Made by a program: the position numbers and the translations under genes | Source of the DNA: Patellaria atrata CBS 101060 | Taxonomy: Eukaryota; Ascomycota; Dothideomycetes; Patellariales; Patellariaceae | Reading direction: 5' to 3' | Length of the DNA stretch: 64,000 bases | Assembly (NCBI GenBank): GCA_010093705.1 | Contig: MU006108.1 | Coordinates: 1 to 64,000, forward strand | In this document: piece after piece, positions 1 through 10,900 of the stretch | Numbering within the stretch: position 1 is the stretch's first letter | How the letters are laid out: every line of letters starts with the position of its first letter | The notes under the pieces: generated by a model | Told to the model about the DNA's origin: nothing | The model's database searches: none | What the model saw: only the letters and a program-made list of their open reading frames with translations

Positions 1-880
1 AAGCCTAGCTACGTAATCTCCAAATCAAGGCGAACATAACGATACTACCTACGTCAGATATAAAATAAGAGATGACATCAAAAGAGTGAGCTAATGTTAT
101 AGTTTTGGTGATACTTAACCGATAAGTCGGAGCTGAGCATTTAGCTCTGAAGATCTCCAACACGAACTCCTGGAGATCCTGACGATCTTCCAACATAAGG
201 CTATCGGGGATCAGCCATCTGACACGTCTTTCTCACTAGGGGCGCGGTTCCTGTATATCTCGCCTGGAAGGTAGCGTCCCTAGATGGCCATTGCACATAC
301 AGACAAACACGGTGCCGCCAGCGTAAAGGTGGCCCGCTGAAGAGTTTTTAATTTAGTAGGGAGGTTATGTACTTTACTATGGGTGCCGTACGTATATGTA
401 TCTATTATAACGTGAGGGGTATATGGGATAATAACCTCTCTAACTAAGTAGCGGGTGTCATTAGTAGCGGAGAGTAGGGTAAAAGTGGCATAAAGCTGCG
501 GACGGCGGCGGAGATGGAGTAGCTCGTTGGTCGAGAAGGGGATAGCATGCCCTGACTCGGCCACTGAGCTATATTTATGTACCTCCCCTCCGCTCTATCG
601 TAAGTTTACTACACTCGGTAACTAGATCTGATGTGAATTCTAACGCTAAGTAAAGCTAAAGATAAAGCCGAAGATGAAGCCGGACGTAGAGCTGAGAACA
701 AAACGCGAGTGCAAGCTATTCGACTAGAAGAAGTCGATAGACTGGCGAGTTGATAAAGAGGACGATGCTGCCCAGGCCGATATAGTTCTAGGAGGCTATT
801 ACTGCTATTACACTTGGTCTTTCCACTTTGATATAATGTAGCTCTACACGATGTATCTCAAGGACGAATTTGAACTCATA
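1..880. other. gene-poor left edge with decayed coding-like segments
   Basis: No intact gene is supported here. On the minus strand an open frame of 94 codons (280-564) and another of 63 codons (5-196) read like protein but share no continuous frame. On the plus strand, around 640-760, one frame is rich in Ala, Glu, Arg and Lys and looks like a coiled-coil piece before it meets a stop. These look like remnants of one or two old genes or repeats, not recognised by family. The 75-codon frame at 889-1116 runs into the tail of the next gene and is not supported as a gene. Confidence 0.35.
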
Positions 881-1112
881 ACGAAGTTATGACAGCCATG
901 AGACTAAAATATCCAAAGGGGACTCAAGCAGCATTCTTTCGGCTGAAGAATGGGGCAGGATTCTTCAAGTCATACTCTAAGAGAATTGGAAAGGATACTG
1001 AAGGGAAATGTTTTGGAGACTGCTACCATTGGAGCCTTATTAATCAATACGATCAACTGAGCTGTGAGCAGTTGGGACATGCCTTATACAGTTATCTCAG
1101 TATGAGTAGCAT

Positions 1113-3001
1113 TTAATGGGTATGCTCATGCATATGCCCTTCATGATCCTCAAGATTATCATCATCAATCCAGTCCTGAAAGCCATCCTCAAAAGCCTTG
1201 GCCAATTTCTCATACTTCATCTCTCTCTCACTTGAGCCGCTACCATTCGACTCTTCACCATTCATCATGATTCCTTGCCATGATCCCCACTCCTTATCAT
1301 CTAAAAGACATTTATCAAGCTCATTCTGTACTCCCTTGATATCTAAATTCTCGCCAATAAACACTAATTCCTGTCTCCGATCACCCCAAATACCACCAGC
1401 CTCCATATCATATTCCACCAATTCATCAATCTCCCTGTTTCCAGTCTTCCATTCCACAGGATGAGTGACGCAGAACCAAGGCCGTCCGCCTCGTAAAGTA
1501 AGCATAGCACCAGCTTGCGACCATTCGCCAGCGCGATCGGGGCGGGTCGCTAACCAGATTTCACCTTTTGAGCGAAATAGTTTTGCAAATAGAGGGTGGG
1601 AGGATTTGTTGGCGAGGATGGTTGCGTTGCTTGGAAAAGAGGGGGCGGGATCGCCTTCATCATCTTCATCGTCATCGTCATCGTCTTCGTCTTCATCCTC
1701 ACCGGATTCCTCGGCAGCTTCGGTCATATGAACATCTTCGTCTTCGGCTACTTCTTCATCATCATCCAGCTGCTGTTGGAGGATGAATTTATCATACACC
1801 AAGTTGAACAATCGACGAGGATGAAACGGTCGACGACGGGTGTACACAAAGTTGCGCACGTTGTATCTACAAGGTATTATTATTAGCTTGTTCAAAACTC
1901 CGAACATCAAATAAATGAAACTTACTCTTCTGTCTCGGGCTTTGGTGTGACCATCTTCTTCCCGTTGACCTCTCGCAATGTCATCTCATGCAGATCCTGT
2001 AACCACCCATATCCTGTCTGCGCCAGCTCCATATTAAACAGTCCCGTGTTTACGATCTGCTTAACCTCAATTTTACCGAATTCACTCTCCAGCACTTTCG
2101 CGCGGTGATTCAACTTTACGATGAGGTCTTTGATCCTGCGTTTGGTGTCTTTGCTGACCATGTCCAATTTGTTGAGAACGATAACATCGGCAAATTCGAT
2201 CTGGTCCACCATGAGATCAGAAATTGTCCGCTCATCTTCGGGAACAACGTCATCTCGCCGTGAAGACAACAATTCGTCAGTCTGGAAGTCGTTAAAAATT
2301 GTAAAAGCATCAACCACCGTAACCGTCGTATCCAGTCTCGCAAACTTCTCCAGCCCACCAGCATCCTTCAATCTTTCAAGTGCAGCAAGCATCGCCTCAT
2401 CCAGTCCTTGTCCTCCAGCACCAGCTCCTCCAACAGCGGCTAGTTGTTCCGCCAACCTCGTGTCAAATGTTTCAGCAACTTGCTCCGGCTCGCTAATCCC
2501 GCTACTCTCTATTATGACATAATCAAATTCGGCGAGCTCAGAGAGACGGATTAATTCCTCAAGTAGGTCACCGCGGAGGGTACAGCAAATGCAACCGTTC
2601 TGGAGGGCCACGATTTTCTCTTCTGTTTTGGTGAGGAGATGGGTACTGCGAATGAGGGATGCATCCACATTGATACTTGGGAAGCTGCGTTAGTGGAAAT
2701 CTATCATGTGAAGGATACTCTAGACTCACGAGCCAATATCATTGACGATTACAGCGATACGTAGGCCATGGTCGCTGCGTAGGACATGCTGTAAAAGCGT
2801 GGTCTTTCCGCTTCCCTAGGTCAACGTTGTCAGCTTGTTCATTGATCATTGATCGATGCTGGGCTTTCTTACCAGAAAGCCAGAGAGTAAAGTAACAGGC
2901 AATGCTTTTATTTGTTCTCTCTTTGACTTTTCCGTCGCAGCAGCAAAGGACTTGACCTTGATGACGCCGTTCTGTTTTGTGATTGATCGCGTGGCAACCA
3001 T
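1113..3001 (-). CDS. CobW/P47K family GTPase, putative zinc/metal chaperone
   Basis: A G3E-family P-loop GTPase of the CobW/COG0523 type, a family that delivers metal (often zinc) to client proteins using GTP. Four exons, 3001-2873, 2815-2730, 2675-1926 and 1866-1113, give 572 residues. The Walker A loop GSGKTT is at about 44-49 and is split from the preceding GFL by intron 1. The metal-binding CXCC signature GCICC is at 99-103, ESSG follows at about 128-131, and the guanine-specifying NKLD is at 240-243. The C-terminal CobW_C domain starts near RRPFHPRRLF and is interrupted by a long acidic Asp/Glu tract (DNA 1655-1760). The tail is His-rich (HEGHMHEHTH), which suits metal binding. It lacks an obvious N-terminal PELV-type motif of ZNG1 proteins, so the client is unknown. 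The start is the first ATG before the P-loop. It shares its promoter with the divergent methyltransferase gene. Confidence 0.88.
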
Positions 3002-3127
3002 TTTTGCTCTGTCCTTGTTGCTTTACAGTAACAGCGAAAGAGCTTCATATCTTTTCCTTTTCTCTCAATCCCTTGTATCTTTGAATTATTTCTTTACTCA
3101 ATGTGGTCTTGTTGTAAAGCACGTGAT

Positions 3128-3166
3128 ATACCATCAGGGTATACCATCATGGTATTCCATCATGGT
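3128..3166. repeat. three tandem 13-bp repeats in a divergent promoter
   Basis: Three head-to-tail copies of a 13-base unit, ATACCATCAGGGT, ATACCATCATGGT and ATTCCATCATGGT, lie between the start codons of the CobW gene (3001) and the methyltransferase gene (3268). Each unit contains the near-palindromes GGTATACC or CCATCATGG, and a fourth, diverged CCATG follows at about 3172. The placement suggests repeated binding sites for a regulator of one or both genes, which is inference only. Confidence 0.5.
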
Positions 3167-3267
3167 AGAACTACCATGCGTAAAGACCGTGTTTGCACGA
3201 TCCTCATGAAGTGAATTTTATATGTATGCCGGTACTTAGCTGCATCTTTTGCTTGCCGTATAACAGC

Positions 3268-4776
3268 ATGAGGGTTTTCCTGCTTATTCTGTGGTGCTGG
3301 GTGTGTTCGAGTAGTTCTAGTTCTACGTACAAGAACCTTGCTTTAGCAAGCTCTCATAATTCAGTAGATAGTTTTCTATCGGTACTGCCTTATCAATTTC
3401 TGTGTAACTATGTGCAAAAAAACAAGAACTCACTTTCACATAGGATGCTAAACCAGTCACCGTCGTGGTTACCCGCATCACAGTCTTGACAGCCCAAGAC
3501 CTAATCACACCGGATCAATCAGAGAGGCATAGAAAAGAAAAGAAACGTTTGCTTGAACAGCTTAATAAAAATGATAAAAGCTCACGAAACTCGCGCAACC
3601 GGCTACTGAAAGCGCTGCACGGCTTCTCACGATGCGGAGAGCGCAATTTGGCAGAGCTCAAACGATGGAAGAGCCATTATGGACACGTTCCGAGGCATCA
3701 GAAGAAAGTGCGCGTGCCTTACTTATCTTCTGTTAATTTCACTCACACCGGTATAGGTCTTAGAGCAAGCCGTCCGATATTCCGAAAAGTTGAACATCAA
3801 CGAGCAGCTCATCTGGAAAAATCACCAGCTCTGCGAAGAAATTGTACGCGCGGCGCTCGACTTCTACGACATCACCTCGAATGAGCTTGAGGGTTTCATC
3901 CATGAATCTGAGGCCAAATCTGAGCCAGCCGATCGGATAAGTGTGAGCCAGGCTTTGAAACATTATGTTCGAGATTGGTCGGGTGAAGGCGCGCACGAAA
4001 GAAAAACATTCAGCTGTATTCTCAACACCCTAGCCGTCTATGCTCCACCACTCGAGCAGCGCATTAGCAACCCGTTGCGAGTCCTTATCCCAGGAGCTGG
4101 CTTGGGTCGACTTGGATTTAACATTACTGCGCTCGATGGTACGTACTATACATACTCTCCCAGACCCTATGTTCCAGCCCGCTTATAGTAAGCTATTACA
4201 GGTTATGAAGTGACAACTAATGAATGGTCTATGTTCATGAACGTTGCATACCGATTCCTCGAGTCGCGACCGAACGCTGGTCAGCATGTCTTTTATCCAT
4301 TCATAGACAGTTGGTCTCATCATGCAACCACCGCTGACCTGCAAAGAAATGTAACATTCCCGGATCAGAGGCTGGACACCTCCTCAGTGTTGCTTGTTGA
4401 AGGCGACTTCACGACAGCGTTCCAAGGCTCCAGAGATAGCTTCGACTTCATCGTTACACATTTTTTCATCGATACAGCAAGGAACCTCATGAGCTATCTG
4501 GAAACGATACACACGACCCTTCGAAAAGGTGGTTACTGGATAAATTCTGGCCCGCTTCTATACGGTTCTGGACCGTGGGTGCAGTTATCGCTGGATGAGA
4601 TCATCGCCGTCTCCGAACATCTTGGATTTGAATTTCTTGAGATGGGGCCGACATGCGGTGAGAGCACGTTTCCAGGGAAAAAAGTGAGATGGATAGCCGG
4701 TATATACGGGTCGAATGAGCGAGCCCTTAATATTAATGGGTACAGAGTTCAGTCCTGGGTGGCCAGGAAGAAGTAA
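3268..4776 (+). CDS. N2227-family (carnosine N-methyltransferase-like) SAM methyltransferase
   Basis: A SAM-dependent methyltransferase of the N2227 family, which includes carnosine/histidyl-dipeptide N-methyltransferase CARNMT1. The catalytic part is clear: SAM-binding motif VLIPGAGLGRLGFN near residues 232-244, then NEWSMFMN, the family signature VTHFFIDTA, and GGYWINSGPLLYGSG. Four exons are proposed: 3268-3381, 3444-3707, 3766-4138 and 4202-4776, giving 441 residues in frame. The N-terminal family helix (RLLKALHGFSRCGERNL) is in exon 2. Exon 1 is the weak part: it starts at ATG 3268 and codes for a hydrophobic, signal-peptide-like stretch (MRVFLLILWCWVC), unusual for a family whose animal members are cytosolic or nuclear. 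If exon 1 is wrong, the protein begins nearer 3444. The gene converges on the giant gene downstream, with 158 bases between stops. Confidence 0.8.
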
Positions 4777-4934
4777 TCATGGACTGGTGAAGCTCATAAC
4801 AGCAAGCTCATCTAGAATACAAGGAACACCAACACCTGTAAACACTGCAAACACCGCAAAAGTCCAAATTACTGCCTACGACTGTAATATGTATCGAAAC
4901 CTCGATAGGGGTTGTACTCATCAAAAGCTTACCC

Positions 4935-7900
4935 TTAACATTCACTCTCTCCAAAATCAGATTGAAGAAGTAACTGTCCATCCAGTATCATCCCAATATG
5001 TGTCTTGTCAATTGCCTCACAATCTCTCCGAATCTTTGTCATGAGCACCTTCAAAAATGTGACAGGACTGTCATGGAAACTAGATTTTGATTTGGATACT
5101 CCCCGGCCAGCGCCGTTTCGTAAAATGAAACCGTCAGTAGCAATAATGCAGTCCCCTTCAGCTTTTTCCCATGCGAGGCCCAGCAGCTCGCATAGTTCGA
5201 TGTACTCCGTGAACGAGTTGAGGTATAGTTGTCCCGCAAATAGATTCAACAGCACGAGAAGACGGCGGGGCAAGATCCTAGCCTCCCGCTGCGCAGGGAC
5301 AGTATATAAATCTAGTCGATCCAGAGAGCGGAAGCCCAAATTCGATCGCGGAGCGTAAAGGTGGAGTGTTACGATCTTAGATTGTCTAATAATCAACAGG
5401 AGCTCCTGTGCTTCATATGGACTGATGATAATCGCGTGCTTAACGGTATTGTTGCTTAGGTCACTGCTACCAGTGCTCGTAAGAACCCACTGGACCGGCC
5501 GTTGGTAAGCGTCTGAGGTATATGACTTGCCAGATATCAGAATCGTTCTGGCGAAGTCGGTTGTGACGAGGAGGTCCTGGGGAAATTGCGAAACGTCCAA
5601 ATGTGCGGCGCCGCTTGTGCTGCGGAGTGTTTGGAAGGCGGGCTGATGTGCTTTGGAGTTGCTGATAAGTGAACCCGTATTCACGAATGTAATCAGATCT
5701 GGGTGGATGCCATGCTTTGCAGATTCAGCGGGTGCAGGCCTCTGGACCTGTCGTTCTTGCTCAATCTCCGGGGATAACTCGCGCTCCTGTTCCTCCTGTA
5801 GTTTGGCGGAGTTGGCTTCCAAACTGCCAAATTCACGACAGCGCTCGAATATCAGTTGAAGATTTGTGTTTTGGCTGTTTTGTAAGGAAGATATTACGTC
5901 AATGCTATTATTTGGCCGATACCTATCCTTCAAAGACTGGGACTCGTCCTCAAGAAACTTTTTCGCTTGTTCCTTGGACATCTTTATCTTATTGTTAGTA
6001 CGATAATCAACCCAAAGTGTACTCTGATGTTCGAAACGTTGGCCTTGAATTGCCCAGAGAGGTATACTCCGTCGCATATCGATGCAAGTTTCTGAAACGG
6101 CCCAGCAGAGAATATCAGAAACTTCAATAGGCGCATCATCAGGCTTGATAGCGAGCCTCAGAATCTTGGTTTTGATCTCTTCCGGGACGCAGAAAACGAC
6201 TGACTGCCCTTTTCCAAGCTTTCTCATTCTCATACATGCTACTAAGATGTCAGCAGCGCTTACCAAACCGAGTGTGCAGACTCTCACCTTGAACTAATCT
6301 ATCTTTCGTTAAATTTGGTCCTAATGTAACGGCTGCCTTGTAGTATTCTGGCAATCTCAAATCTGTACCTCTAGTATGGGCTTCATCTAGGAATACGAGA
6401 CATACATCAAGTTGTTTGGCGAACGATGAGGTTTGTAAGGGCTCAATTTGTCCCTTACGGTTAAGGACAGTGAGCTCATCCTTATTATCAAAGAATACTA
6501 CTGCTTGTACTTTTTCATGATCAGGCATCCTCTTAAGCCACTGTATTGCAACCCCTAAATTACTAAGTTCAATAATTTGGGCCCCAACGTCAAGGATTAC
6601 TTGCGGCGGTGGGTTCATAGTTTTCACCATATCCAAGAGAAGTTCCGCCTCGGAATCAATAGTCCCTCCACTTGGTGGCATAAGCGCAATGGAGTTTTCA
6701 GGCTGGAGTAAATGCTCCAAGACCAGCGCATTGGTGTGATTCTGCTCTGGAAGATCAAGCTGTCTTACGAATAGTGGTAAGACTTGTCTTGCGTCATTTG
6801 TACCGCTAAAGCCAGTTGTCGGGTGTGATTTAATCCGGCCAATGTCCCAGCCTGATGCGGACAGTTTGTGTGGGAACTCCTTCATCTCCTTCGGGAAGAC
6901 GATGTGCCCCAAAAAGTAATCGATGACACTCTTAGCGTAGCGGAGAGGAGGAAATACTTGCTTGATACACTGTGAACGGTCCTTGAGACTGATACCAACC
7001 AACTGACGGAATGCTGGTGGTAGACTAGGAGCATCTTTGACCCACGCTTGAAATTCGATGTCTGCCTGGTCTGACTTTAGAAGGTGAGAAAAGGCTAAGA
7101 ATAGGTCATCGTCGTCGATCCCACCATAGTAGTAGCTTAAGGAAGTAAGAACAATAATAACATCAGGATGACTAAACTCTGATCGCGGTGTGGGATTGTC
7201 TTTAGCCCGGTATGGTACTGCAAGTTTTGTCATAGGCTGTCTGTTCGCATCAAGCCCATAATTGACTCGCCAGCGTTTCTGGCTGAACGAGAAAGCCAAC
7301 ACTCCTCCGGCAATGAGACCTCGCAGGAGAAGTAGGGGTTTGCGTGTTGTCTCCGTCAAAAATCCTCCTGAGTCGTTAGTTTCTACTCGGCCAATCTCAT
7401 CAGATGTGAGATTAGGCTCGGTGATGTATTTGAAGACAGCCTCTCTAACAGCTTCTGTCTGCCTGGCAATTGGAAATCCGTTGAATCCGGTCTCACAAAG
7501 GGATTTAGCAATGTGGCGGAAGATCAACTCTTGGGCATCGGATCCGAGGAATCGAGTTCGAGGGAAACCTCCTGGCCAACGCTCATTGACCTCTACGGAA
7601 AGGGGAAAATCCTTTGCTGCCCTTGGGGCAATCTGCCTAACCAATTCTAGCACCTTCTGAATGCAAACCCACCGCTCAGGGCCAAGCTCAATGGGGTGCT
7701 GCATGCCCATTGTGTAGATCAGCTCGAACTTCACACTAAAATTTTCATCACTCTCATCCACAATATCGCGAGTCGACTTATCGAAGTAGGTCTGTAGGCT
7801 TAATAGAGAAAGACCAATTCTCTTCTTGCCTGTGATGAGGCACTCGAGGCCCATTAGCTGAAAGGACAGAATGTGTTCGGGATGAACAAGGAGAACACCT

Positions 7901-10900
7901 CCATTTGTCATGCATTCCTGGCAGATACTGTAAATTGTGTTTATCTCTGCTTCTCCGAGCATAAGGGAACGAGAAAATGGGAGATGGTAGACTCGTCTAC
8001 TCAACAAACCTCCCAACTTAGAAACCAACATCTGAAACATCTGTCTAGATTGCGGTTTAGCCACGATGACACGAACCAGCCGAGAAGAGTCTGCGAGTGC
8101 TGCGGCCACCATAGGGACGATCACCGACGACTTTCCCTCACCCATGTTCAACTGCATTACCGCATTTCCGGCAGATTTAGGACCTCTCATCTCTCTAGCA
8201 ATTTGTTCCTGGACTTCTCGAATCATAATGCCGCTCTCAACTTCTAGGAGCAGAGATTCGGGATGTTGGGTAGGATCCCAATTGGTATGGCCAGGATTGC
8301 GGAGTTCTGTGATCAAATCTGCAGTGTGGTTTGATAGACTCATGAGACGCTCCGCTCGTTGAAATTCAACGAGAGCTAGAGCGTAGTGAACAAGACAGAG
8401 CTTCCAGTCGTTTGTTATCTTTTGCCACCGGTTGCGAGCGAGTTGTTGGAGAAGGAGGATAGGGGATAGTCGTGGCCACTGTTGAATGCTCGTAGCAACA
8501 GCTGAAGCTTTATGCCTCTGCTCGAGCAATAAGTTCTCGACTGTATCACCAGCGGTTACAGCACAGGATATAGCAGTATAAATCTTCTCGACATGCTCCT
8601 TGCAGAGATTCAGGTGATTGTGGAGAATTCCCTCGACATCGTCCGCCTTGGGCTCTAATGAATATTTCTTTCCCCAGCATTGTAAAGAGAGAAGGCTGTC
8701 CTGTAAACCCTTGGCGTAATTCCTCTCATAACTGGAGCAAGCCCGAGTGGCGATTCGATCTATCAATGAGGCGAGACGAGGGAATGTTTTGTCCGCATCA
8801 GGAGACGCAGACAAGAGGCCTGTCAAATTCTCCGTCCTAGGAGGCAATACCGGGGGAGAGAAATATTCAAAAATGTTATCGACACAGACGAAGCCACTTC
8901 TCCTCGAGATGGCCGGTAAAGGTGTGGTATATGAGTACGAGGGCATCTCCACCTCTTTAACCTCTTTCGGTCTGAGTGCATTCTCAATTTGGCCGAGATA
9001 ATTGTAAAATCGGTAATTGTGAAACCAGGTCTTGAACATTGGCCTCACTTTTTCCATGGCTTTACTCATATCCATATACGTGCTGAACCCATCATCAATT
9101 GGAGTAACGGGAATTTCGCAAGGCCATTGAGCTTTTAGTGCGCGCAAAAGTGCAGTGAGGGTATTCTCTTGATTGTTCGAAAATAGGTGTTGTCGGCGCG
9201 TGTTGAATGCATCCGCACGTTCCGATCGACCACGGGAGAGCCTTGCTTCAGGGCAAAGATAAAACGGGAGAAGGGCAGACCGCATAGCACATCTTAGTTC
9301 CGAGGTTTCTATCTTTGCACCTTGAGATAGGCGAAATGATGTAATTTCTGGGGGGCGGACCTGAACCATCTCGGGCATTGTGAAAAATGAGGCCAGTGTT
9401 TGAACAATCCTCCCGTCACTGTTTTCAGCGAACGCAAGCGTGGAGAGCCAGATCATCAGTTGGAACTTATCAAAACGAGGGTGTGCCTGACTAAATGTTT
9501 GGTGCAGAGTGCTCCAATACTTGGAGACAATTTCGCACGAATCTTGGAGCAACCTGGCATCATACCTTAACTCAGGGATTGGTGCCAGATGGTTTAGTCC
9601 TAGTATTTTGGGATTTCTTGAAAGAACACTCCACAAATGAGCTTTCAAGTCAGAAACTCTGTAGTGGACCGTCGTAAGTTCACGGAAAACGATGCTTGAC
9701 ATGACAAAAGCTTTGAAACCTCGTGCTGAGTTCTGCTCCCGATCCCTGGCTACATAAGTAGTATCGTGTTCTACGGTGTGGTCCTCGGCACCAAATCCTG
9801 AGACTCGAAACGTTGATGACCGGATACAATCGCGTTCCAGGAGTTCCGGATCAACGTGATCCAGGCTAGGTGGTTGGACATATGAATCTGGGTAAAATAT
9901 TTTTGTCTTGATAGCTTGGTCAAATATGATCTTGACACTCTTATAAAATCCACCGTGCTGTGCTAGGGATCTGAGTTTTGGTATCCACTCTACCGTTTGC
10001 ATGACACGTTCATTAGCTGGATAACATTTTCGTCCTGGTGTTAAAAGGGCGATTTTGTGAAGGATGTCAATGTTCTCATGTGTCAATCGATCGAATGATC
10101 TAACACCAGCAGATTCTAAGATTGAGAGTGCCTGTTCAGTCCCAGTTCTTTGTATAAGGGGATCGACCAGGCAGTGAGACGTGAGTGCATGGAGATAGCA
10201 TAGAAATAACTTGCTTTGCAAACTCCCATTTTCGATCAATCTACCGATCCGGTCATCTATGTAGTATGCATGGTATTTCGCAGCAGAAGTCTTGTCAATG
10301 ACAACGCGAATATGATGACCCTTCTCCTCGTACGATACACGACCTTGGGGTATTATAACAAGGCGACTGTTATTCTCCTCATGCTTTAGTATGAGCTTGT
10401 TATGAAGGCCAACTAGAGTATCAAGTGACTGAGATTTGTCGATACTCATTCCGCGGAATTGCCGGGACTGGATTGAAGATGCACCCGAATTCAAATGGAA
10501 CCCCAGCTGCAGCCTAGGAAGTTCAATCTCCAACGATGATGAAGATTGTAAGACGATATGTATCCGAAGCGGATCCTCAAGGGGAGAGAGTATCTTGGAG
10601 ATCACTCGTGCGGTCTTACATTTGACGCTGACCAAAGATGTCCCATCCTTCATCAGACGCCATTGGGCAAGAGGGTTTACTCTGGTCAATCTCCAATGGT
10701 TTGGAGATGAAGTCCAGGGCTCTTTGAGAGGACGGAACTCCACGCAGTCATTAGTCACGTCGTACCAATGCACAAAGTCCTCAGCGAATGCCACAGGAAG
10801 TTCCCCACCGAAAACCCAGGAGGGAATAAGTTCATATTTCCGGCCAAGTTCCACGGCTTGAACCAGGAGATCGTAGTCTTGTGTGTTCGGGTTGCTCGGG

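Noticed and set aside
889-1116. 75-codon plus-strand ATG frame
   Set aside because: It runs into the 3' end of the CobW gene on the other strand, has no family motif or splice partner, and is within chance length.
1198-2522. Several open frames on the plus strand antisense to the CobW gene
   Set aside because: They mirror the real coding strand; the acidic tract on the minus strand makes long Ser/His/Arg-rich frames on the other.
7262-8362. Plus-strand frames antisense to the giant gene
   Set aside because: No independent protein features; they are shadows of the DUF3638 coding sequence.
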